From a bacterium (GTDB lineage Bacteria; Electryoneota; RPQS01): a stretch of 64,000 nucleotides of DNA. Positions 17,441-24,691 of the stretch are shown here, piece by piece. How positions within the stretch are numbered: the first letter of the stretch is position 1; every line of letters starts with the position of its first letter. The notes beneath the pieces were generated by a model. The model was not told the DNA's origin. It saw only the letters and a program-made list of their open reading frames with translations, and searched no databases. The stretch spans positions 62,001 to 126,000 of the forward strand of contig JADJCU010000008.1 of assembly GCA_016703065.1 (NCBI GenBank), written 5' to 3'. The position numbers and the translations under genes are program-made.

Positions 17441-18838
17441 TTAGAGCATTAGCATATTCGTCGGGTCGGCCAGCATGGTCACAAGATCGTTGATGAAGCG
17501 CGCGCTGTCGCCGCCGTCCACGATTCGATGGTCGAACGACAGACTGAGCGGCTGTACCCAACCCTTGACAATCTGGTCATTCACAATCACCGGCTTCTGC
17601 ATAATGCGGCCCGTGCCCAGAATTGCGACTTCGGGATAGTTGATTACAGGAACTCCGAAGTTGCCGTTCAAACTGCCGTAGTTCGTGATCGTGAACGTGC
17701 CGTCGCGGATTTCGTCGAGCGCGAGCTTGCGTTCGCGCGCGCGATTGGACAAGTCCTCGATTTCAAGCGCGAGCTGCAAGACGCCCTTCTGGTCCGCGTT
17801 CTTGATGACCGGCACGACCAAGCCGTCCGGCGTATCCACAGCCAGACCGATGTTGTAATACTTCTTGAATACAACCCGATTGCGGTCGAGGTCAAGCGTC
17901 GCATTAAGCTTCTTGTGTTTGCGTAATGCGACGCATACCGCTTTGATGATGAACGGCAAGTATGAAAGCTTGACGCCTTCCTTTTCAAGCTCCTTGTTCT
18001 TCAGCGCGCGCAGCGCAACGAGCTTCGAGACTTCAACCTCGTCCAGCGACGTGGCGTGCGGAGCGGTGAACTTCGACTGCGACATGCGATGGGCAATCGT
18101 GCGGCGGAGTTGTGACAGGTCTTCAATCTCGACTACGCCGGGGAATTCGCCGGGCACTTGCGCGGCCGGCACGACTTTCGGGGCCGCACTGACGCTCGGA
18201 GCGCTCGGAGCTGTAAACGTCTTCACCTGCGCCGCCATCGGCGCTGCACCCACTCCACCGGCCGCACTCTCGATATCGATCTTCATCACGCGTCCGCCCG
18301 GACCCGTACCACGCACGCGCGTGATGTCCACACCAAGCTCGCGCGCCATCGCCCGCGCAACAGGCGTCGCAACAACTTTCCCACTCTCAACCGCGCCGTT
18401 GGTCACCGCGTCCGTGCGCCCTTCGTTTGTCGACGGCAGCACTTCGTTGCCTACGGGAATCTGCCCGACGACGCCGTAGAGCCCGTCTTCGTCGGCGGAC
18501 TCCGTTTTCTCTTTGGCTAACGTTGGAGACACATGTTCCGTGGCGAAGTTCTCACGTGCCGGAACAGTCGGCGGCGGAGTCGTGAAGGAAATCTCTTCAT
18601 TCTTGCCGACGATGACCGCGATCACCTGACCGACGTGCACGATTTCATCCACCTTGCCGCTTGTCTGCGCGAGCTTGCCCGTCTGCGGCACGGGAATATC
18701 GGTGACGACCTTGTCGGTCTCGACTTTGAGGAGCGGATCACCCTCCTTGACGTCGTCTCCGGTCTTGTGATACCATTCGAGAATCTTACCTTCGTGAATG
18801 CCTTCCCCGATGTCGGGAAATTGGAAATTAAACGGCAT
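17441..18838 (-). CDS. pdhC: 2-oxoacid dehydrogenase E2 (dihydrolipoyl acyltransferase)
   Basis: A 465-residue E2. Residues 1-78 are a lipoyl domain with attachment lysine Lys43 in VETDKVVTDIP. A linker leads to a peripheral-subunit-binding domain (ATPVARAMARELGVDITRVRGTGPGGRVMKIDIE, about 157-195) and a catalytic acyltransferase domain ending in the active-site motif SFDHRIVDGGDSARF. It transfers the acyl group from lipoyllysine to CoA and forms the complex core. It lies downstream of the E1beta gene by 17 bases. Pyruvate is the likeliest substrate, but branched-chain 2-oxoacids cannot be excluded. No E3 gene is in the window. Confidence 0.92.
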   Translation of the reverse strand: MPFNFQFPDIGEGIHEGKILEWYHKTGDDVKEGDPLLKVETDKVVTDIPVPQTGKLAQTSGKVDEIVHVGQVIAVIVGKNEEISFTTPPPTVPARENFATEHVSPTLAKEKTESADEDGLYGVVGQIPVGNEVLPSTNEGRTDAVTNGAVESGKVVATPVARAMARELGVDITRVRGTGPGGRVMKIDIESAAGGVGAAPMAAQVKTFTAPSAPSVSAAPKVVPAAQVPGEFPGVVEIEDLSQLRRTIAHRMSQSKFTAPHATSLDEVEVSKLVALRALKNKELEKEGVKLSYLPFIIKAVCVALRKHKKLNATLDLDRNRVVFKKYYNIGLAVDTPDGLVVPVIKNADQKGVLQLALEIEDLSNRARERKLALDEIRDGTFTITNYGSLNGNFGVPVINYPEVAILGTGRIMQKPVIVNDQIVKGWVQPLSLSFDHRIVDGGDSARFINDLVTMLADPTNMLML

Positions 18839-18855
18839 CTATTATGTTCTCCCAG

Positions 18856-19839
18856 TTAAATCTGATAATCCGCGAGCTTGCGGCAGTAGTAGTGCACACG
18901 CTCGGGGGTCGGGCAATAGAGATCTTCCGAACGGGGGAGCGGCGGGATGGTGTCGTTGCCGCACAGGCGCATCGGCGGTGCTTCGAGATACTCGAAACAC
19001 TTTTCGTTGATCAGCGCAATCAACTCAGCGGCGACGCCGAAGCTCTTGGGACCTTCCTGCACGATCAGCACGCGGCCGGTCTTTTTCACGGAGCCGACAA
19101 TCGTATCCCAATCGAGCGGATAGATCGTGCGCAGGTCGACGAGTTCGACGCTGATATGATCTTTCTCGATGGATTCGAGCGCCTTGCGGCAGACGTGCAT
19201 CATCGCGCCCCACGAGATCACGGTCATGTCGCGGCCTTCGCGCTCGACTTTCGCCTTGCCGATGGGGATGCGATAGAGTCCGTCGGGCACCTCCTGCTTC
19301 ATGGCGCGATAGAGTCGCTTCGGTTCTTGAAAAATCACAGGGTCGTTGTCTTCAATGGCCGCGATCATCAACCCCTTCGCGTCATACGGCGTCGAGGGAA
19401 TCACAACTTTCAGTCCCGGAATATGCGCGTACATCGCTTCCATCGCTTCCGAGTGGAGTTCGAGCGCCTTCACGCCGCCGCCGTAGGGAAAGCGGATGAC
19501 GCACGGCACATTGCGCTGTCCGCGTGTGCGGTAGCGGTAGCGCGCAACGTGCGTGATGATTTGATTCATCGCGGGATAGACAAAGCCGTCGAATTGCATT
19601 TCGGCGACGGGCCGGAGCCCCATCACGGACATGCCGATGCATGCGCCGACAATTGAGGATTCGGCGAGCGGCGTGTCAAACACCCGCTTGACGCCGTGTT
19701 TTTTCTGCAAATGTTCGGTCACGCGAAAGACGCCGCCTTCGACGCCGACGTCTTCGCCAAAACACAGAACGGACGGATCATCCGCGAGCTTAACATCGAG
19801 CGCATTCTGCAGCGCCTGCACCATGGTCATTACGGGCAT
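18856..19839 (-). CDS. pdhB: 2-oxoacid dehydrogenase E1 beta subunit
   Basis: A 327-residue E1beta subunit. It has the pyrimidine-binding domain (LCFGEDVGVEGGVFRVTEHL, FDTPLAESSIVGACIGMSVMGLRPVAEMQF) and the C-terminal transketolase domain (ISWGAMMHVCRKALE, VELVDLRTIYPLDWDTIVGSVKKTGRVLIVQE). With E1alpha it decarboxylates a 2-oxoacid using thiamine diphosphate and reductively acylates E2. The AGGATCC ribosome site fits the ATG. The usual E1alpha-E1beta adjacency is broken by a DUF559 gene and its flanking repeats. Confidence 0.93.
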   Translation of the reverse strand: MPVMTMVQALQNALDVKLADDPSVLCFGEDVGVEGGVFRVTEHLQKKHGVKRVFDTPLAESSIVGACIGMSVMGLRPVAEMQFDGFVYPAMNQIITHVARYRYRTRGQRNVPCVIRFPYGGGVKALELHSEAMEAMYAHIPGLKVVIPSTPYDAKGLMIAAIEDNDPVIFQEPKRLYRAMKQEVPDGLYRIPIGKAKVEREGRDMTVISWGAMMHVCRKALESIEKDHISVELVDLRTIYPLDWDTIVGSVKKTGRVLIVQEGPKSFGVAAELIALINEKCFEYLEAPPMRLCGNDTIPPLPRSEDLYCPTPERVHYYCRKLADYQI

Positions 19840-19880
19840 GTGGGATCCTATTGGGAATTTTGTTTATTGTCTATCGATTG

Positions 19881-19898
19881 ACCGCGCATCAGCGCGGT
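19881..19898. other. Perfect stem-loop upstream of E1beta
   Basis: ACCGCGC-ATCA-GCGCGGT is a perfect 7-bp hairpin between the nuclease cassette and the E1beta start. It lacks a T tract, so it may be an mRNA-processing or stabilising structure, or part of the neighbouring repeat. Confidence 0.4.
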
Positions 19899-19905
19899 TC
19901 GGTTT

Positions 19906-19942
19906 GATTCCCCCTCGCTTTAGCGGGGGGGGGTAGGGGGGG
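19906..19942. repeat. Inverted repeat, left arm of the nuclease cassette
   Basis: GATTCCCCCTCGCTTTAGCG followed by G runs around a central TA. Its reverse complement matches 20320-20357 with very few differences. The minus-strand reading encodes the nuclease tail TPPTPPR and its stop. Confidence 0.85.
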
Positions 19943-20300
19943 TCTCCGCGATCGCAGCTTGTATTCGCTCAAGAACCCCACTAATATTCTGCAATACGTC
20001 CAAGTTGCTGAATCTTAGCATGTGATAGCCGCGCTCCTGAAACCACGCGGTCCGGCGTGCATCATGTTCAATCTGTTCGTCTGTCGCGTGAGTAGGGCCG
20101 TCCACTTCAAGAATAAGCCGATGGTCCGGCAGCACGAAGTCTGCAATGAACGGCCCTATCGTCATTTGACGTCTGGCGCGAGTACCAAGCTTCCCGGAAC
20201 GAAGATGCAGCCACAATTTCTTTTCAGCAGCCGTTGGCTCCTTGCGCATTTCGCGCGAGCGTTGGAAATTCTCTAAAGGTATCTTTTGCCATATGGGCAT
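19920..20300 (-). CDS. DUF559 (Vsr/restriction-endonuclease-like) protein
   Basis: A 126-residue protein of the DUF559 family, related to very-short-patch-repair and restriction endonuclease folds. Landmarks are REMRKEPTAAEKKLWLHLRSGKLG, RRQMTIGPFIADFVLPDHRLILEVDGPTH (D/E residues on the core strands, candidate metal ligands) and ARRTAWFQERGYHMLRFSN. It has its own GAAGGAG ribosome site. The C-terminal TPPTPPR and stop codon are encoded by the flanking repeat. Biochemical activity of the family is poorly known; DNA cleavage is inferred from fold. Confidence 0.88.
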   Translation of the reverse strand: MPIWQKIPLENFQRSREMRKEPTAAEKKLWLHLRSGKLGTRARRQMTIGPFIADFVLPDHRLILEVDGPTHATDEQIEHDARRTAWFQERGYHMLRFSNLDVLQNISGVLERIQAAIAETPPTPPR

Positions 20301-20319
20301 TTTTGCTCCTTCTCACTCA

Positions 20320-20357
20320 CCCCCCTAGCCCCCCCCCCGCTGAAGCGAGGGGGAATC
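20320..20357. repeat. Inverted repeat, right arm of the nuclease cassette
   Basis: Reverse complement begins GATTCCCCCTCGCTTCAGCG and continues through G runs around CTA, matching the left arm. It lies four bases beyond the E1alpha stop codon and 19 bases upstream of the nuclease start. Confidence 0.85.
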
Positions 20358-20361
20358 AGAG

Positions 20362-21522
20362 CTACCCTCTCCGGCTCTGCCACGCCAGAAACGCTTCCAG
20401 ATCCGCTTTTTGTTCTTCGAGGGAGTTGGTGAGGTGCTCGAACTGATTCTCGAACAGTTCGGGGATCGGATTGGAGCCGAGGCCGACGACGTGTGACACC
20501 ACTTCGTCCACCTTGGCCGCGCACTCTACTTCAAACGCCGTCTCTTGGGCGTCGCTCCAGAGATTTTTGTCACTCAGGTAGCGCTTGACGCGAATCAGCG
20601 GATCGCGCGGTTCCCAGATTTTTTCTTCTTCACTCGTGCGGTACTTGGTCGGATCATCGGAGGTCGTATGCGCGCCCATGCGGTAGGTGACAGCTTCGAT
20701 TAACACCGGGCCGTTGCCGGCGCGCGCGAAATCGACCGCTTCGTTCGTGGCGCGATAGACGGCGAACAGGTCATTGCCGTCGACTTGAATCCCCGGCAGA
20801 CCAAAGCCCACGGCCTTTTGCGCAATCGTCGCGGCCTTCGTCTGTAACTCACGCGGGACGCTGATGGCGTAGCCGTTGTTGTTGCAGAAGAACACGCACG
20901 GACACGAGAACACGGCGGCCCAGTTGATGCCTTCGGAGAAGTCGCCCTCCGACGTGCCGCCGTCACCGAAGTAGCACAGGACGACCTGATCCAGCCCGCG
21001 ATAGTTGATCGCGTGGCCGATGCCTGCGGCGTGCGGGACCTGCGACGAAATGGGCACGGAGGTCGGCAAGCTGTTGACGCCGTCCGGCATGACCGCGCCG
21101 CTTTCCAGACCGAGGTACCACTTGTAGATCGTTTCGACCGGCCAGCCGTGCCACATGTACGCGCCGATTTCGCGGAAGGCGGGCACGAGCCAGTCGTCCT
21201 TCCGTAAGGCCATCGCAGAGCCGACCGCGGCGGCTTCCTGTCCGCGATTGACCGGCAGCGTGTAGAGCTTCCCTTGGCGCTGCAGGTTGACGGCCTTGAG
21301 GTCCACGATGCGCGCGTACTTCATCATCTTGTACCCTTCGACCAGCAGGTCGTCGTCGAGTTCGGGCATCCATTCGGGGTGGATGACCTTGCCGGTCTGG
21401 TCGACGATTTCGAGCTTTTTGCCCGAGGTCGCGTCGTAGGCCTCGAACAGGGAGGATGCGGCCTTGCCGTTTACCTGTCCATTGGTCTTTTCAGTCTTCT
21501 TCGTCTTGGTGTCGAGCGCCAT
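20362..21522 (-). CDS. pdhA: 2-oxoacid dehydrogenase E1 alpha subunit
   Basis: A 386-residue E1alpha. The thiamine diphosphate/Mg motif is GDGGTSEGDFSEGINWAAVFSCP...NN near residues 190-220. The phosphorylation-loop region reads YRMGAHTTSDDPTKYR, typical of bacterial E1alpha of the PDH/branched-chain type. The N-terminal ~40 residues (KTKKTEKTNGQVNG) are a lysine-rich extension likely to be flexible. The ATG follows AAGGG. It is the first gene of the dehydrogenase operon and ends next to the right repeat of the nuclease cassette. Confidence 0.93.
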   Translation of the reverse strand: MALDTKTKKTEKTNGQVNGKAASSLFEAYDATSGKKLEIVDQTGKVIHPEWMPELDDDLLVEGYKMMKYARIVDLKAVNLQRQGKLYTLPVNRGQEAAAVGSAMALRKDDWLVPAFREIGAYMWHGWPVETIYKWYLGLESGAVMPDGVNSLPTSVPISSQVPHAAGIGHAINYRGLDQVVLCYFGDGGTSEGDFSEGINWAAVFSCPCVFFCNNNGYAISVPRELQTKAATIAQKAVGFGLPGIQVDGNDLFAVYRATNEAVDFARAGNGPVLIEAVTYRMGAHTTSDDPTKYRTSEEEKIWEPRDPLIRVKRYLSDKNLWSDAQETAFEVECAAKVDEVVSHVVGLGSNPIPELFENQFEHLTNSLEEQKADLEAFLAWQSRRG

Positions 21523-21597
21523 GACAAATCCCTTTATTTGGAATAATTTATCCTAAATCACGTCGGAGCGGCAAACCGTAATCTGCCAATATGAGTC

Positions 21598-21625
21598 AAT
21601 ATAAGGTTTTTGCTCAAGATAGCAA
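21598..21625 (-). promoter_or_regulatory. Putative promoter of the E1alpha gene
   Basis: On the minus strand TTGCTA (21625-21620) and TATATT (21603-21598) are 16 bases apart, about 75 bases before the start codon, in a locally AT-rich stretch. Confidence 0.4.
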
Positions 21626-21715
21626 GACGCAAGTCATATATTTTGATGTTAAATAGTTTAGTAATTATGTAATTCGGGTCGCCATGCAGAATGAAGCGCG
21701 GCGAAATGAGGGCTT

Positions 21716-21800
21716 GTCCTGAATGAACGAAGGAATCCTTCTGAAAAGCACGGGATTAAGCCGTTCTCAAGAGGGATCCTTCACTACGTTCAGGATGACG
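21716..21800. repeat. Imperfect inverted repeat, dispersed-repeat type
   Basis: The left arm GTCCTGAATGAACGAAGGAA (21716 on) and the right arm ending TTCAGGATGAC (to about 21799) are inverted copies of a consensus close to TCCTGAACGAAGTGAAGGAT, separated by about 35 bases. They could form a long stem. Similar intergenic repeats occur in many bacterial genomes. Confidence 0.5.
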
Positions 21801-21974
21801 ACGTTTATGAGTGACAGATTCCGGCGGGAATTCCTTCGAGGCAGGCCGCTTCGTTAAAACCCCTTTGGCGAACGAGCCTGTTTCTATTTCTTTTCAATTT
21901 CCTCTGGCTTCCCTGCGCAAGCGGTCCAGCTCATTCCCCTGCGGCACCCGCTGCGGGTGCCCGGAACCCCCTGC

Positions 21975-22301
21975 TCATTTCCCCTTTGTCCACTTCGTTG
22001 CGTCCTGCTTAAGTCTCTCTAACTCCCCCCAGTGCTTCTCAATAGCCGCGCGGCCCTCTGACGTCAGGCTTACCAACGTGTTGGGCTTTTTGCCGATGAA
22101 CTGTTTGGTGATGCCAAGCAATCCGCCCGCTTCGAGTTTGGACAGATGGCTCGACAGATTGCCCTTGGAGAGTCCGGTCAGACGGGCCAGATAGAGAAAA
22201 TCCGCCGACTCGCAAGCCGCGAGCGCCGTGAGAATCGCCAGCCGCGACGAATCGTGCACGAGCCGGTCGAGTTCGGCAATCTGCTTAAACGGTTCCGACA
22301 T
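21975..22301 (-). CDS. Winged-helix transcriptional regulator
   Basis: From the ATG at 22301 a 108-residue single-domain regulator: VHDSSRLAILTALAACESADFLYLARLTGLSKGNLSSHLSKLEAGGLLGI is a helix-turn-helix plus wing of the MarR/ArsR-like type (HTH_34 pattern), followed by TLVSLTSEGRAAIEKHW. No metal-binding cysteine cluster is visible, so the ligand is unknown. A TTG at 22334 would add 11 residues but is less likely. It overlaps the upstream membrane-protein gene by 17 bases. This pairing of a small winged-helix regulator with a membrane protein recurs in Bacteroidetes-like genomes. It probably binds the palindrome at 22901-22920. Confidence 0.82.
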   Translation of the reverse strand: MSEPFKQIAELDRLVHDSSRLAILTALAACESADFLYLARLTGLSKGNLSSHLSKLEAGGLLGITKQFIGKKPNTLVSLTSEGRAAIEKHWGELERLKQDATKWTKGK

Positions 22302-22878
22302 CTTGGGCCGCCTTTCCGCAAAGCGTGCGCGCAATCAGCGCGTCATCGAGCCACCCTCCCGCAATCATCGCCAGCCCCGCGAGCATCCACGGAACAAACG
22401 TGCGATTCAGCAGCGGCGAACCCTCGGGCCACGCACTCAGCCCAATCAACAGATTGGCCAGACCGATGAGCAGCGCGATCACCAAATAGTGCGCGCGCCA
22501 CTTTCTGCCCACCATCCAGAACTGCACAAGAAACCACAGCGCGAACATAAACGGCATCACCAACGGCCGCGCACCGAGATACTTGTCGATCAGCATGCCG
22601 CCGATCAGCGCGGGAATCGCCAGAAGACTCCACGCATACGGCCCGTAGCCGCGCTTAGCCCCAACAACCGTGCCGTAGCGGCGCATGTACCACGCCGTGA
22701 CTCCGATAAACCCAGCCATTCCCAGCGGCAGCACGGCGAGCAGCAGCGCAGCTTTGGGAATGACTCCGATGTCTTCCAGCGCAATCGCGATGCAGACGAA
22801 GCCCCAGATGACCCAGCGCAACCCTTGGAGTTCGTAGTATTGTTCGGTGACGAACCTGACCTGTTCGAGGTTTGCCAT
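22285..22878 (-). CDS. Polytopic membrane protein, unknown function
   Basis: The ATG at 22878 follows a perfect AAAGGAGG, so an upstream in-frame ATG at 22902 is rejected. The 197-residue product has about five or six hydrophobic segments (WVIWGFVCIAIALE, ALLLAVLPLGMAGFIGVTAWY, WSLLAIPALIGGMLI, MPFMFALWFLVQFWMV, YLVIALLIGLANLLIGLSAW, MLAGLAMIAGGWL). It overlaps the regulator gene, so the two are coupled. No family was recognised. Confidence 0.8.
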   Translation of the reverse strand: MANLEQVRFVTEQYYELQGLRWVIWGFVCIAIALEDIGVIPKAALLLAVLPLGMAGFIGVTAWYMRRYGTVVGAKRGYGPYAWSLLAIPALIGGMLIDKYLGARPLVMPFMFALWFLVQFWMVGRKWRAHYLVIALLIGLANLLIGLSAWPEGSPLLNRTFVPWMLAGLAMIAGGWLDDALIARTLCGKAAQDVGTV

Positions 22879-22900
22879 GTCGGCCTCCTTTGTGGTTTGC

Positions 22901-22946
22901 ATTGCAAACTTGTTTGCAATATAGTCTCAAATACGAGAATAAGCAA
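22901..22946 (-). promoter_or_regulatory. Promoter with overlapping palindromic operator
   Basis: Minus-strand -35 TTGCTT (22946-22941) and -10 TATATT (22923-22918) are 17 bases apart. A perfect 9-bp palindrome, ATTGCAAAC-TT-GTTTGCAAT (22901-22920), overlaps the -10 and start point, a classic repressor position. The likely binder is the winged-helix protein encoded by the second gene of this operon. Confidence 0.65.
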
Positions 22947-22991
22947 ATCGGCGTGGATCATATTTTTCAATAGCTTGCGACAGGAACACAC

Positions 22992-23018
22992 AAAAAGAGA
23001 GGCCGTTTCCGGCCTCTC
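22992..23018 (-). terminator. Intrinsic terminator
   Basis: Stem GAGAGGCC / GGCCTCTC with a 6-base loop; on the minus strand it is followed by five T residues, 30 bases after the repeat-protein gene ending at 23048. Confidence 0.88.
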
Positions 23019-23047
23019 GTGAACTCCAAGCTGTTTGCGAGCAGGTT

Positions 23048-23530
23048 CTAAAGCGAGCCGTTGATGATCGGGAAGACGGGGAACCAACCGCCCGACTTGA
23101 TGATGTTGATCAAGCCGAGTTGCAGGCCGTTAGTGGATTGCGCAAAGTTCACCAGACCAAGCTGCAAGCCGACCATTTGATTCGTCTCGTTATAGATGCC
23201 GTACTGGAAACCCGTGAATGTGCCGCCCTTGTCGACGTTCACCCAACCCCATTGAAGACCTGCGCCACCGTCGCCCGCGAGATTGACGAAGCCGTATTGA
23301 ATTCCTTGCATTTTGCCGGTCACATGATTCCCAAGGCCGAAGTCCAGTCCTGTCACGTCAGCGTTTTTGCCGTAAATAAGATTCAAACGCAGACCGGTGA
23401 TGGACTCATCACTCGTGAAGAGCTGAATAGGATCAACAAGCGAGAGCTGCACAGGCTTTTCCGCAGCGAACAGCTGCGAGCTGCACATGCAGACGAAAAA
23501 TGCGAGTAGAGTGACAACGGTGCGTTTCAT
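23048..23530 (-). CDS. Exported repeat protein, LA_2272-like surface repeat family
   Basis: The ATG at 23530 follows AAGGAG and starts a signal peptide (MKRTVVTLLAFFVCMCSSQLFA). The 160-residue product contains repeats GLDFGLGNHVTG, GIQYGFVNLAGD, GLQWGWVNVDKG, GFQYGIYNETN, GLQLGLVNFAQ, GLQLGLINIIKSGG. This GxQxGxxN pattern matches the family known from Leptospira LA_2272-type surface proteins and looks like a short beta-strand repeat of outer-membrane or surface type. Function is unknown; it stands alone with its own terminator. Confidence 0.75.
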   Translation of the reverse strand: MKRTVVTLLAFFVCMCSSQLFAAEKPVQLSLVDPIQLFTSDESITGLRLNLIYGKNADVTGLDFGLGNHVTGKMQGIQYGFVNLAGDGGAGLQWGWVNVDKGGTFTGFQYGIYNETNQMVGLQLGLVNFAQSTNGLQLGLINIIKSGGWFPVFPIINGSL

Positions 23531-23611
23531 GGAGTCTCCTTGAGTGTTTTTTCGTTGGTCAGGCCAAACCACGGCGCAATATACTTCAAGTTTGTGTTTC
23601 GGTCAAGTTCC

Positions 23612-24691
23612 TCATTCCGCAACTGCGCGAAAATAGCCGAACGGCTCCGCTCCGAGCTCAAAGGAAAACTCGGACGCTGTTGTCGAGCCGATGAACGTCC
23701 CTTCACCCGGCGGCGTGAACTCAAACGAAGCTGAGCGATAGATAAGGTAGTTCACTGCGCCGGGAATCGCGCTCCAGCGCAGCGTCGCCGTGCCGCTGTC
23801 AACCGCGAGTGTGAGATCATTGATGGCGGGCAACGCATCGGCAAATGGCGACTCAATCGACCACAATGGTCCGGCTGGCGTGCCGCCGAAATAGCGGATG
23901 CCGTGATTGGGGCCTTGCGGATGATTGGACGAGTCGTGCAGCGTATCGCCTGCGCCTTCGGTGAAGTGATAGAGCCCGAGCGTCCGCGCATCGCTTGTGA
24001 AGCGCGCAGCCGGAGTCGGGTAATTGTTCACGTAACGTAACGTGTCGCTGATGCGCAGCTCCGTCAGGTTGCCCGTGAAGCCGGGATAATTCGCGGGATC
24101 GGCATCATGCTTCTCGACGCCGAGCACGATGAATGGATCGCTGTAGTCGCACGGACCATTGCAATAGTTCCCCGGAATGCCATCATCGGGATAGCTGATG
24201 TCACCGTCGGGACCATTCGCGCTCGATTCGAGATTCCCATCTACGAGCAGATACATGAAGCCGTCACTGCGACGGCGGCCGATGGCGATGTGATGCCATA
24301 CGTTGTCGGTAACATCGGTGACACCGCAAATCGTGCGGTCGCCCGTGCCGTCGCCGGACACGCCGAAGATCAGTTTGTCGCCCGCGATGGACAAGCCGAA
24401 CTTGCGATCCTGATTGTAGCGGTCGCGGTCGAGCATGATGTTACCGTAAATCCAATTGATGTTCGCGCCGCACGCCACCGCAGGCTGATCGTTATCGGGC
24501 GAAGCCTTCATCCAGAACTCAATCGTGAAATCCATCGCACCAACGTCGACCACCGGGCCGGGCAGCGAATTGGTTTCATCGTCGACACGAATCTTCACGC
24601 GGTCCACGTCCGGACCGGTGTAGTCGAAGAACTCGAGGGATTGAGCGGAGCAAGCAGCGGCAATTAGCAGCAGAAACAGCAGGTGCCTCAT
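23612..24691 (-). CDS. Exported LamG-domain protein with Fn3-like tail
   Basis: Signal peptide MRHLLFLLLIAAACSAQ. Residues ~20-260 form a LamG/concanavalin-like jellyroll (FTIEFWMKASPDNDQ, VWHHIAIGRRRSDGFMYLLVDG, GNLTELRISDTLRY), a carbohydrate- or ligand-binding fold. The final ~80 residues (PAINDLTLAVDSGTATLRWSAIPGAVNYLIYR ... YFRAVAE) are an Fn3-like module related to the tails of upstream neighbours. The start overlaps the chitinase stop codon by four bases (ATGA), so it is the last gene of a tightly coupled set of exported proteins. 359 residues; ligand unknown. Confidence 0.8.
   Translation of the reverse strand: MRHLLFLLLIAAACSAQSLEFFDYTGPDVDRVKIRVDDETNSLPGPVVDVGAMDFTIEFWMKASPDNDQPAVACGANINWIYGNIMLDRDRYNQDRKFGLSIAGDKLIFGVSGDGTGDRTICGVTDVTDNVWHHIAIGRRRSDGFMYLLVDGNLESSANGPDGDISYPDDGIPGNYCNGPCDYSDPFIVLGVEKHDADPANYPGFTGNLTELRISDTLRYVNNYPTPAARFTSDARTLGLYHFTEGAGDTLHDSSNHPQGPNHGIRYFGGTPAGPLWSIESPFADALPAINDLTLAVDSGTATLRWSAIPGAVNYLIYRSASFEFTPPGEGTFIGSTTASEFSFELGAEPFGYFRAVAE

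Larger units (their letters stand above)
19906..20357. mobile_element. DUF559 nuclease cassette bounded by long inverted repeats
   Basis: A 452-bp unit made of the DUF559 gene and two nearly identical inverted repeats (19906-19942 and 20320-20357) that start GATTCCCCCTCGCTT at their outer ends. Each arm also contains its own hairpin (CGCTTTAGCG inside C and G runs). The unit sits between two genes that are normally contiguous (E1alpha, E1beta), and the nuclease stop codon lies inside the left repeat. This looks like a small mobile or REP-like cassette; mobility is inferred. Confidence 0.6.
21523..21974. other. Intergenic region upstream of the E1alpha gene
   Basis: About 450 bases without a credible gene. 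The half near E1alpha is AT-rich and holds a candidate promoter; the middle holds an imperfect inverted repeat of the dispersed TCCTGAACG type (21716-21800). The rest, up to the regulator gene, shows nothing recognisable. Confidence 0.6.
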
